Source of the DNA: Clostridiales bacterium
Lineage (GTDB): Bacteria > Bacillota_A > Clostridia > Oscillospirales > Acutalibacteraceae
Assembly: GCA_009774735.1 (NCBI GenBank)
Contig: VSOH01000027.1
Span: forward strand, 1-12,776
Direction of reading: 5' to 3'
Length of the DNA: 12,776 nt
Positions 6,901-12,776 of this stretch are shown in pieces. Under the pieces are notes generated by a model. The model searched no databases. It was not told the origin of the DNA and worked only from the letters and a program-made list of their open reading frames with translations. Made by a program: the position numbers and the translations under genes. The number at the start of each line of letters is the position of its first letter. Position 1 is the stretch's first letter.

Positions 6901-9206
6901 GCAGTGTCAATACTGAGTGTGCCGTTATTCAATGGGTTCGATACGATGTTGAAAGTGATATTCTTTGAGCCTGTGTAGCCGTTAATACCTGTTGCAGTTA
7001 TTGCAGCAACACCTGTGTTGATATTATTTGCGTAGCTTAAGGTATAATCAACACCCTCGGTTAACTGGATTTTTCCGATATTGGCATCATTGTATGTAAT
7101 ATTCAGTGAAGGAGTGATTTCGCTGCCTGTGTAAAGCTGTTCAGGAACATTTTCAATTATTGTTCCGCTGAAAGCAATAGGACTGATTTGTTCGTTAATC
7201 CAAGTTTGACGTTCATTAAACCAGTTTACCATACCGCTTACGTTTGCAGCGGTATCATATGTTCCGCCGTTTCTGTCAAGACGAATAGCATCCATAATTC
7301 CGCTTTTTGTTACGGTATTGATGTATTCCTCTGCAGATTTCAGCTTGCCTGTGGGGTCGGTTGCTTTACCTGTGATAATATCAACAGCAGGTGCAATGGT
7401 GTTATACCAGTATTTTTCAGCCATTGACCAGAAATCATCACAGTTTGTAGCAAGTGCAGCATAGAAGTTAAGTGGTGATTCTGTATCTTTGTTATAGGTT
7501 GTGGTATTGTCAGTGCATCTCCAACGATAAATTCTGGAGTTTTTAGTATACCAACCGTCTGATGATGTCCATGAATATCCCCAGCGGCTTCCGTTGCCTC
7601 TGTCAAAGCCGATACAGTTATCCATATCCCACATCGGACCCGCATACAGCTTGGAGTCAACGACATCACTGTCTTTATAAAAATAGGTTGATGATGTTGA
7701 TGAGTCCATATTCTTGAAAAATTCCTGTGTCCAGTAATATCTTACTGCTGAATCAGCATCAAGAATATCGCTCCATTTTTTACCCTGATACTGAACTGCG
7801 GGAGCAGGATTTGTTATTTTTTTGGAACCGTATCGCAGAACATTTACAGCATTATGTGCAGTACAATCCGTAGTTGTTGCTGTGTTTGGCACAATTCCGT
7901 TATTATAAACTGATGAGCCAAGGGCATAGAGCAGATTGTAGCTATAGTCAACCATAGCCTCTGTTGCATAGTCAGCACTTTTGATAACCCAGCCCTGTCG
8001 GTTATATCCGCAGAAGCCTGCATTTTCAGTTACCCATCGTTCACTTATTTCAAGTTCATAGAGGTAACCGCCTGTTTGGTCAGTAATATCGGTCAGATTT
8101 TTTGAATATCTTTTTGAGCCTACATTATGACCGGGAAATGTTCTGTCAAGGGTTGTTGAACCGTTTGTGTTTTGAGTATTAACAGTTGTTCCTGTTAAAT
8201 CCTTAGGTATTATTGCACCTGTTACAGGATCCGCTGTTCCGTTTGCTATTTCAAGATTTTCATATGCATCACTGATATTGATTCTGTTTGATTTGATTTC
8301 AGCCTTTTCAGCAAGCTGGTATGAGCCTAAATACTGTTGGTTAACATAAAGGTCAACGGGTTTGCAGTGCGGCTGATACTTAATGCCGATATAATCTGCA
8401 AAGTCATATGTAAGCTGGTTTTTAACCAGACTCAGATCACCTGAGTTTGCAAGCAGGCACCATTTTTTTGCAGCGTTCATACCAAGCAAAGAAGTGGATT
8501 TTGCAAGCTTAATGTTATAGGGATTCTTAATGCCTCCGTTTTTGTCTACGGCAGAAGTTCCTGTCCATGTACCGTTTCCGCGTCCGCTCATTTTTTCCAT
8601 AATACCCATATAGTCGATTTTGCCGTTGGGCTGAACAACCATAATTGAGCCGGGCTCACTTACTGAATGGTCACTGCTGGCTGTGATGGAGCTGAGTGAG
8701 CCTGAATTTGTGTCAATATAAACTGCACCAACCTCACCGCTTTTAATTACAGTGACAGTATAGTTCGTGCTGTTAACATTTACTGTTGCAACCTTTGATA
8801 TTCCGCCCTCATTTATGCTCTCAAAAACATTTGTAGGCATACCGCTTGTAAGCTGGGTTGTTATTCCGTCAAGAGTAACAGATGCTGTTGCATTGTCAGC
8901 AAACCAGATTTTCAATGCAGACAAATCAGCATTTGACGGAAAAAACCAGTAGTAATTACTTGAACTTGTGCTTCTTTTGAAAGGTGCAATACCACCCAGT
9001 GCAGCCAGCTTGTCACCCGCATTGAAATCAGTAATATCCGTCTGGGATAATACATTTTCTGCATCAGCCCAGATGGGCGCACTCTGATTTTCAAGAGTGA
9101 CAGCACTTTCGGCAGCCGAAGCAGACAGCGGCGATATCGCCAATGTGGTCAATACTATTACAGCGGCTAAAAGAACTGCAAGCATTTTTTTGAATGATTT
9201 TTTCAC
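3957..9206 (-). CDS. Secreted CotH-family atypical kinase with repeated beta-sandwich modules and dockerin-like C-terminus
   Basis: This 1749-residue protein has a signal peptide (1-31, cut near SASA-A). A beta-rich region (about 35-165) is followed by a CotH kinase domain (about 195-670), recognised from SGRGNGTW (207-214), NPYNIKLAKSTSLLGMNAAK, the ANSGD (254-258) plus LVKNQLTYDFADYIG block, and PVDLYVNQQYLGSYQLAEK (283-301). Likely catalytic or metal Asp residues are in FKNMD (D501) and MWDMDNCIGFD (D527, D529). CotH proteins are atypical kinases; Bacillus CotH phosphorylates spore-coat proteins. Downstream are two Ig-like domains (681-755, 758-845) and three related beta-sandwich repeats (852-1057, 1150-1327, 1424-1618). 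Chitobiase-C-terminal-like linkers separate the repeats (1061-1148, 1330-1423). A carboxypeptidase-regulatory-like domain (1622-1705) and one dockerin-type loop D1708-x-N-x-D1712-G...D1719 end the protein. Translation starts at GTG with GAGGAG 8 bases upstream. Substrate unknown; a spore role is not implied, since exported dockerin-bearing CotH proteins occur in gut clostridia. Confidence 0.9.
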   Translation of the reverse strand: MKKSFKKMLAVLLAAVIVLTTLAISPLSASAAESAVTLENQSAPIWADAENVLSQTDITDFNAGDKLAALGGIAPFKRSTSSSNYYWFFPSNADLSALKIWFADNATASVTLDGITTQLTSGMPTNVFESINEGGISKVATVNVNSTNYTVTVIKSGEVGAVYIDTNSGSLSSITASSDHSVSEPGSIMVVQPNGKIDYMGIMEKMSGRGNGTWTGTSAVDKNGGIKNPYNIKLAKSTSLLGMNAAKKWCLLANSGDLSLVKNQLTYDFADYIGIKYQPHCKPVDLYVNQQYLGSYQLAEKAEIKSNRINISDAYENLEIANGTADPVTGAIIPKDLTGTTVNTQNTNGSTTLDRTFPGHNVGSKRYSKNLTDITDQTGGYLYELEISERWVTENAGFCGYNRQGWVIKSADYATEAMVDYSYNLLYALGSSVYNNGIVPNTATTTDCTAHNAVNVLRYGSKKITNPAPAVQYQGKKWSDILDADSAVRYYWTQEFFKNMDSSTSSTYFYKDSDVVDSKLYAGPMWDMDNCIGFDRGNGSRWGYSWTSSDGWYTKNSRIYRWRCTDNTTTYNKDTESPLNFYAALATNCDDFWSMAEKYWYNTIAPAVDIITGKATDPTGKLKSAEEYINTVTKSGIMDAIRLDRNGGTYDTAANVSGMVNWFNERQTWINEQISPIAFSGTIIENVPEQLYTGSEITPSLNITYNDANIGKIQLTEGVDYTLSYANNINTGVAAITATGINGYTGSKNITFNIVSNPLNNGTLSIDTATYANTELNAKLIDSDGNDLTEAASYQWFKNGTAINGATDSSYLVDIADVGAVITVTATGDGKNLTGSITSNACTVLTGTKPESYQKTIAAWDYDYTANSTQLISGDATGAEFYYTATSGEYQTTSNLYASVNAKDQAKVKWSGTADLYTNSSNTVTNDQAPVMGTSKTSALGWGTYPYFETVISTAGFENIKFSAKLGGTKKAPKEWKLQYSTDGINYTDVSGAVHSIAANKTMEQAFNEIQLPAECNNIKTLYIRMVVCKDLAINGTGTIVNQTSGDAAVNNIKITGASLSVITSLYAPTVLPESGATIFDDNSIVIKDNNGGADVYYSVNSGEPALYTEAINPFDSNSKIGDTATITAYSAFNDIKSDEVTTTVTYGGININSFNYDTYSTDVTNAKVQSTGGTYGKSGSMTALSDGKSQYVPLWNESNKAFCIAPDDGAKWSENSGFTYEVSTAGFENITFSCKAYTTLQGPKSVTLQYSTDGENFTNVKTNAELSANAVLEQLFLTTKLPAACNNLSKLYIRLATTEDITFSNTKLHNEASKGNLYVNDVTVSGENNGEYKMPYTNKSTNYFGDNGIINYTSPDGLSMKYFISDSKNNVVQSGTYPATGIQLSTVKGFNNAVKEPYTVAIWVEEDDDTSKVNTATYYYKGSTVVKFDYTDETGKRPFEAYVSSNFLSARNTGGANTGKISMYPNGTNASLISHTNQYGVKATWSDSNKFVSNKTLDKVSGNGYWLIETSTKGFHDLTLNLDQISSDKGPRDWGIAYSTNGTSYTYVDNSNVRAISNDTSTKPVETYGNLPLPAACDNQEKLYIKIFINGGESVDGTELELTTKGNTGINNVEISGIPNAVAVQFNTTLLEKKGDLSGNINVSDVDIYVNNSLWATTDENGLATIKLAENSVNTVTLMGNGITPRTVEITANSNASTQNIALMAYDVNNDGYVNAKDFAVINKDEKYTSYKQYFNNFINVATGEFVY
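4353..6653 (-). repeat. Three diverged protein repeats inside the CotH-kinase gene
   Basis: Three units, coding at 6036-6653 (residues 852-1057), 5226-5759 (1150-1327) and 4353-4937 (1424-1618), share an ordered set of motifs. Each has STAGFENI or STKGFHDL, then a Gly/Lys-Pro turn and LQYSTDG or IAYSTNG. Each then has LPAECNN, LPAACNN or LPAACDN, the strand LYIRM, LYIRL or LYIKI, and a closing VNNIKITG, VNDVTVSG or INNVEISG. The pattern suggests jelly-roll, carbohydrate-binding-like modules. Units 1-2 are more alike than either is to unit 3. At the DNA level they have diverged, so this is an old tandem duplication and not a recent one. Confidence 0.85.
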
Positions 9207-9214
9207 TTCTTATT

Positions 9215-9220
9215 CTCCTC
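9215..9220 (-). promoter_or_regulatory. Strong ribosome binding site for the GTG-started CotH gene
   Basis: GAGGAG on the minus strand lies 8 bases upstream of the GTG at 9204-9206. It supports GTG as the start, because the resulting protein begins with the MKKSFKK sequence expected of a signal peptide. The next in-frame Met codon (residue 8) would shorten the basic N-region of that peptide. Confidence 0.8.
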
Positions 9221-9228
9221 TGTTTACT

Positions 9229-11157
9229 TTAAAAATCTGCGTATCTGATATTTCCATCAGGCTCAACATTAATTGATTGACCTGATGTATTTTTAACGAC
9301 AGATGCACCTGAAGGAGAACAGATAAATGCTTTTGCTCCGCCTGACGATACATAATCGTTAACAGTGTATGTTGTTGCTTGCATACCCTTAACGGTTACG
9401 GTTGACTGACCACAGCTTGTAAGTCTTGAGTTGTTTGAACCTGAGGACTCAACGTGACCGCCGTTGATTTCAAACTGTCCCTTAGGGTTTAGTTTGATAA
9501 CCTTTCTTACTTTAAGACCGTATTTCATATCGGTAAGAGCAGTAATGTGAAGTTCACCGCCGTTAATTATGATATAGTCATCGGTGTCAATTCCGTCAGC
9601 ACAATCAAAGTTATAAAGTGAACTGATGTTGATTTTACTTCTGCCGTAATTACCGGCATCACCGTTAAATTCAAATTTATTGCAATGGATTCCGTCGCCC
9701 TTTGAATTAATATTGATTGTTGCACCGCCGTTAACTGTTACCTTTCTGTCGCAGGAGATACCCTGCTTTGCAGCACTCGTTATATTCAGAGTGGCATTTT
9801 TAATGCTCATTGATTCTGTTGAGCAGATACCGCTGAGGTTCTGACCGCCGTCAATTGTTGCACTGCCGTGGCCTTTAATAGCCAGCTTGCATTCGCTGTA
9901 AATTGTTCCGTTTTTACCGCTGCCGTTTGCTTTGAAAGAATTACTGCCTGTAAAGTTTAAATTGACTTTTGGTGCAGCGGCTTCAACACCTGAGCCTATT
10001 GAGCCGCCTGTGCCGATTTCTTCGCCGTCATTTTCCTTGTCTTTTTCTCTGTCAGCATCAGTGAATTTGAGTGCTGTCTTTTTATTGGCATTGAGGGTTA
10101 CATCGTTAAATTTAACCTCAACATCCTCGTCAATATGGAATCTGAATTCCATCTGACCATAGAAGGTATCTGTTTCGCTGGTGACATAATATTTGCTGTG
10201 CTCTCCTGCACCGTTAACGACTACTTCAATACCGCCTGTAGCAGCAGAGCCTGAAACGGTAACATTTGATGCATCACAGGCAATTTCACCGTTCTTTTTA
10301 AGAACAATTGCGGTGTAGTCAATTTTCGGTGTGGAATCATCTGGAACAGGCTGTGGTGTCGGTTTCTCAGGACCTACAGGTTCGGGCGTATTAGGCGTAT
10401 CAGTGCCCTGAGAGCCGCCCTGAGGGTTTCCGCCTTGTGAGTTATTATTATTATTCGAATTGTTGTTGTTTTGATTATTTTGTCTGTCTCCAAGATTATC
10501 GGCTTCTTTAGAGTTTTTAGCATTCTGGGTTTTGCCGTCATTCGTTTTAACCTGTGTAACGATTTTGTTACCCTCTTTTTTAGTTTCAACAGTTACATTA
10601 ACAAGATTGCCTTTATCGTCCTTGTCAAGTCTGATAAACAGATTGTTTGCACTGTCGGCTGTTGTGGTAGCTTTAAAATATTCTGTAACATCCTTGTCGT
10701 TGTCAAGATCCAATGCATCCTGAAGTGCAATAATATTGCCTTTATCGTCAACCATTGCAGTTAAAGTAATAGGTTTATCATCCACCATTTTGATGGAAAA
10801 ATTGCCTTCCTCATCTGATTCAACGGCAATAACCTGCTTTAAGTATGCATAGCTTTTTTCATCAATTGATTTGCCGTCTTTGTCCTTAGCGGCCTCAACA
10901 TAACCTGCAATTATTGTTGTGCCGTCGCTATGATAAATCGGAATGAGTGTTAAAACATTTCCACTTCTATCAGTTACCTCAAAGGTTGCATCTTCGGTAT
11001 CGACTGTTTCTTTGTCACCGTCATCAGCATCAGTAACCTCTACAATATTTGAAGGGCTTTCTGCCGCAGGCTTGCCCTCTTGCTTTGAGCATGCCGTGAA
11101 TGCTGTTGCAGTGATTACTGCCGCAAGTAATATGGATATAGTCTTTTTTAATTTCAT
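9229..11157 (-). CDS. Surface lipoprotein with Cthe_2159-like carbohydrate-binding beta-helix domain
   Basis: This 642-residue protein begins with a lipoprotein signal peptide: Lys-rich start, hydrophobic core, and FTAC with the lipidated Cys at 23. It should therefore be anchored to the outer face of the membrane. Residues about 50-205 form an acidic beta-rich region with no family I recognise (repeated D-x-x-G-N turns). About 210-278 is a low-complexity linker of Asn/Gln/Gly and then Pro, a likely wall-spanning tether. About 280-615 resembles the Cthe_2159 family (also annotated as DUF4353 or carbohydrate-binding domain), a parallel beta-helix. It has repeated short strands such as GHGSATIDGGQN, KGDGIHCNKFEFNGD (487-501) and DGIDTDDYIIINGG (521-534). 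The Clostridium thermocellum founder was reported to bind cellulose and acidic pectic glycans. The ATG has only a weak, close GGTGA (11162-11166). It starts 113 bp after the DUF4956 gene and ends 22 bp before the CotH gene. Confidence 0.85.
   Translation of the reverse strand: MKLKKTISILLAAVITATAFTACSKQEGKPAAESPSNIVEVTDADDGDKETVDTEDATFEVTDRSGNVLTLIPIYHSDGTTIIAGYVEAAKDKDGKSIDEKSYAYLKQVIAVESDEEGNFSIKMVDDKPITLTAMVDDKGNIIALQDALDLDNDKDVTEYFKATTTADSANNLFIRLDKDDKGNLVNVTVETKKEGNKIVTQVKTNDGKTQNAKNSKEADNLGDRQNNQNNNNSNNNNNSQGGNPQGGSQGTDTPNTPEPVGPEKPTPQPVPDDSTPKIDYTAIVLKKNGEIACDASNVTVSGSAATGGIEVVVNGAGEHSKYYVTSETDTFYGQMEFRFHIDEDVEVKFNDVTLNANKKTALKFTDADREKDKENDGEEIGTGGSIGSGVEAAAPKVNLNFTGSNSFKANGSGKNGTIYSECKLAIKGHGSATIDGGQNLSGICSTESMSIKNATLNITSAAKQGISCDRKVTVNGGATININSKGDGIHCNKFEFNGDAGNYGRSKINISSLYNFDCADGIDTDDYIIINGGELHITALTDMKYGLKVRKVIKLNPKGQFEINGGHVESSGSNNSRLTSCGQSTVTVKGMQATTYTVNDYVSSGGAKAFICSPSGASVVKNTSGQSINVEPDGNIRYADF
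10324..10530 (-). repeat. Low-complexity Asn/Gln-Gly-Pro linker coding region
   Basis: Residues 210-278 of the lipoprotein include an Asn run (about 226-239) written largely as AAT/AAC codons, seen on the plus strand as repeated TTATTATTATT and TTGTTGTTGTT. Gly-Gln and then Pro-Glu-Thr rich stretches follow. Composition differs sharply from the folded parts on either side and indicates a flexible spacer. The repeat unit is three bases, so length change by slippage would keep the reading frame. Confidence 0.7.
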
Positions 11158-11238
11158 TTAATCACCAGCTTTTATTTGTTGTTATTTTATTAATATACAC
11201 AAGATATTGTGACTTTCGTTTTTGCTTATAAAACACGT

Positions 11239-11263
11239 TCAGGAACGCCTTAAGCGTTCCTGA
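11239..11263 (-). terminator. Intercistronic hairpin after the DUF4956 gene (weak or partial terminator)
   Basis: The arms CAGGAACGC (11240-11248) and GCGTTCCTG (11254-11262) pair perfectly around a 5-base loop, with one further T-A pair outside. The hairpin begins 7 bp after the DUF4956 stop codon. On the minus-strand transcript it is followed by ACGTGTTTTAT, a poor U tract set several bases off. It may be a partial terminator or a 3'-end stabilising structure that lowers expression of the three exported-protein genes. The remaining 81 bp to the next start (11158-11238) is AT-rich and contains a TATATT (11192-11197) but no matching -35, so I cannot assign a promoter there. Confidence 0.45.
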
Positions 11264-11270
11264 TAACTTT

Positions 11271-11981
11271 TTATTGAAAATGGAAGCTTTTTACAGCAGG
11301 AGCCTCAGTTGAAAGCATAATTTTTAAGTTGCCGTTCATTGCTCTAAGGTCATCAAGCATTTCTCTCATCTGCTTGTCATCCTTAAGTTCAACCGTGAAG
11401 CTCAGTTCAAATAAAGCGCCGAAGTCAACTGACTTAACCCTGACCAGCTTGAAAGAATTGGTATATTTGTTAAGTGTTTCATCAAATGCACCAACGTAGT
11501 TGAGGGTTTCAGGCACTGTAATCTTAAGTGTATAAACATCACCTTTTTTGCCTGCATAGTTTGTAAGGTGAAGAATGATTATAACAAGGCAGATAACTAC
11601 TGTTGCAATAGCTGCATATAACCAGTAGCCCATACCGCAGGCAAGACCCATTACAACTGAAAGGAATACAAATGCAATATCCTTAGGATCGCCGGGGGCA
11701 CTGCGGAAACGGATAAGTGCAAATGCACCTGCAAGGCTGAATGCTCTTGCCACATTATTGCCGATAAGTAAAATTACAAGACCTACGATAGGTGCAAGTA
11801 AGATAAGTGCTACACAGAATGCCTGGCTGTAGCCCTCTTTTTTATGTGTGAACAGATATACAAGACTGATTACCAGACCTATGATAACCGAGCTTGCCAA
11901 AATCTCAAGCACGCTTACTATTGTAAGTGAGCTTGCAATGTCGCCTGTTGCGGCACTTGAAATCAAATCATTAAAATTCAT
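11271..11981 (-). CDS. DUF4956 family integral membrane protein
   Basis: The product has 236 residues. Transmembrane helices are predicted near 24-45, 54-74, 102-117 and 119-139, with a shorter amphipathic or re-entrant stretch at 77-90. Between helices lies the block ARAFSLAGAFALIRFRSAPG followed by DPKD (78-101), which I recognise as the conserved core of the DUF4956 family. The soluble C-terminal part (about 148-236) alternates beta strands and a helix (YTLKITVPE, FGALFELSFTVELKD, QMREMLDDLRAM), an ACT-like or ferredoxin-like pattern probably in the cytoplasm. The function of the family is unknown. Its gene usually sits next to VTC-domain polymerase genes, as here, with a 25-bp gap, and AAGGAGAG (11988-11995) precedes the ATG. 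Possible roles are anchoring the polymerase or passing its product across the membrane; both are inference. Confidence 0.88.
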   Translation of the reverse strand: MNFNDLISSAATGDIASSLTIVSVLEILASSVIIGLVISLVYLFTHKKEGYSQAFCVALILLAPIVGLVILLIGNNVARAFSLAGAFALIRFRSAPGDPKDIAFVFLSVVMGLACGMGYWLYAAIATVVICLVIIILHLTNYAGKKGDVYTLKITVPETLNYVGAFDETLNKYTNSFKLVRVKSVDFGALFELSFTVELKDDKQMREMLDDLRAMNGNLKIMLSTEAPAVKSFHFQ

Positions 11982-12006
11982 TGTATTCTCTCCTTATAAT
12001 TCAACT

Positions 12007-12776
12007 TTAGTTAAAATCTTCAAAGCCAAGCTCATTACCATCCTTGTCGGTCATATGGTATATAAGCTTGTGTTCGGCGGCATCACGCTTGTATTTAACA
12101 CCGTATTTTGAAAAGCCGTGGCTGAATAAGCCGTTTTCACTGAGAAGCCTTGTGAGCCAAAGCGGCATTGCACCAAGGATTTTAATTTCCATTATGTACT
12201 CACCGCCGGGCAGAAGCAGCTCATCAGCATCACTTTCACCAAACACAAAATTTGACCTTCTTGTTCTGACATTTCTGTCAAAGGTCATTCTGAAATTTTT
12301 GTCCTCTTTGCCAAATAAAGCAAGCCTGTCATACTGAACGTAAAGTGCAGGGTGCACCTTATTCATTTTAAGGTAGTATTGCAGCTCCTTCGCAACCTGA
12401 GCAGACAGGTAATCCTTTGTTTTCGGCAGGATACCCTCGTTGACAAAAGGCTCAATTTCCTTAATTTTAAGCTTAATTCTTCGCTTGTTTCCCTGACCCT
12501 CACTTTTTTTCTTTATTTCCATAAAGATTTTATCTTCCGGATCCTTGCGGTCGTAATAAGAACGAATTCTCATTTTTTCCTTGTAAACAGGTCCGGAGGA
12601 ATTTTGCCTAATGACATCATGATTATCTGTGTCGTAATAAATACTGTAAATTCTATATTCATTACCATTAAGACAAAATGGGTCGAGCTCCATGTACTCC
12701 AGCATAGAGGGCAAAATTCGGTCGAGCATCTCTTTGGTTATGAGATATTTTTTCTCATAACGCTTAAAGGTTGCTA
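12007..12776 (-). CDS. VTC-domain polyphosphate polymerase (TTM superfamily), 5' end beyond the window
   Basis: An ATG exists at 12727-12729, but the frame stays open to the window edge. The upstream codons read ATFKRYEKKYLITKE, the conserved VTC-domain N-terminus, so the true start lies beyond 12776. The visible part is about 255 residues. Numbering from the 12729 Met, features of the triphosphate-tunnel fold are IYSIYYDT (27-34), KMRIR (K52, R54, R56), FMEIKKK (E71, K73), KRRIKLK (82-88), QYDR (R135), a basic R147-R157 stretch, YIMEIK (E181, K183) and FSKYG (K208). These match the basic tunnel and the metal-binding glutamate of yeast Vtc4, which makes polyphosphate from ATP. No membrane helix is visible, so it should act in the cytoplasm, perhaps docked to the DUF4956 protein 25 bp downstream. 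The operon promoter is outside the window. Confidence 0.92.
   Translation of the reverse strand, partial: ATFKRYEKKYLITKEMLDRILPSMLEYMELDPFCLNGNEYRIYSIYYDTDNHDVIRQNSSGPVYKEKMRIRSYYDRKDPEDKIFMEIKKKSEGQGNKRRIKLKIKEIEPFVNEGILPKTKDYLSAQVAKELQYYLKMNKVHPALYVQYDRLALFGKEDKNFRMTFDRNVRTRRSNFVFGESDADELLLPGGEYIMEIKILGAMPLWLTRLLSENGLFSHGFSKYGVKYKRDAAEHKLIYHMTDKDGNELGFEDFN

Noticed and set aside
7340..7669. Minus-strand reading frame of about 109 codons in another frame of the CotH gene
   Set aside because: The CotH frame in this region carries strong family motifs (MWDMDNCIGFD), and the alternative product is low in recognisable structure.
10438..10482. Triplet-rich Asn-coding tract as a phase-variation switch
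   Set aside because: The unit is three bases, so gain or loss of copies keeps the frame; it can change linker length but not turn the gene off.
11198..11211. Inverted repeat CACAA-GATA-TTGTG as a regulator operator
   Set aside because: The arms are only five bases in AT-rich DNA and no confident promoter overlaps it, so I did not list it as a feature.
12007..12729. VTC gene as a complete gene starting at the internal ATG 12727-12729
   Set aside because: The frame continues upstream and encodes the conserved KRYEKKYLI motif of the family, so the gene is cut by the window edge.

Overview
The window looks like the chromosome of a low-GC, Gram-positive anaerobe of the Clostridia, most likely a Ruminococcus-like member of the Oscillospiraceae. 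The reasons are the DnaD/DnaC-type primosome pair, Gram-positive signal peptides and a lipobox, strong AGGAG-type ribosome binding sites, and C-terminal dockerin-like modules with the NDGYxNAKDFA signature that I associate with ruminococcal surface proteins. The genus assignment is inference.

Left part (1-2786): a tRNA-Gly(GCC) gene on the minus strand and a three-gene plus-strand operon diverge from a 127-bp intergenic region. That region holds two back-to-back sigma-70/A-type promoters; the tRNA one is a perfect TTGACA-17-TATAAT. The operon encodes a DnaD-domain primosomal protein, a DnaC/DnaI-like AAA+ helicase loader and a six-helix DUF308/HdeD-like membrane protein. It ends at a perfect 32-bp palindromic terminator that can serve both strands.

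Right part (2788-12776): five minus-strand genes are read from the right edge leftwards. In order they are a VTC-type polyphosphate polymerase (its 5' end lies outside the window), a DUF4956 membrane protein, a lipoprotein with a Cthe_2159-like carbohydrate-binding beta-helix, a 1749-residue secreted CotH-type kinase, and a smaller secreted protein. The last two are 20 bp apart and share the same C-terminal pair of modules: a carboxypeptidase-regulatory-like beta sandwich followed by a dockerin-like single calcium loop. Four of the five genes are separated by 20-25 bp. The only larger gap (113 bp, after the DUF4956 gene) contains a hairpin that may partly separate expression of the membrane/cytoplasmic pair from the three exported proteins.

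Taken together, the right part resembles a surface phosphorylation or polyphosphate module. A TTM-fold polymerase that makes polyphosphate from ATP sits beside a membrane protein, and these are genetically linked to an exported atypical kinase and to surface proteins predicted to bind glycan or a scaffold. Co-occurrence of VTC, DUF4956 and CotH genes is something I recall from other bacteria. How they work together is not, to my knowledge, established, and this is the most interesting part of the window. No CRISPR array, insertion sequence, prophage gene or rRNA is visible.
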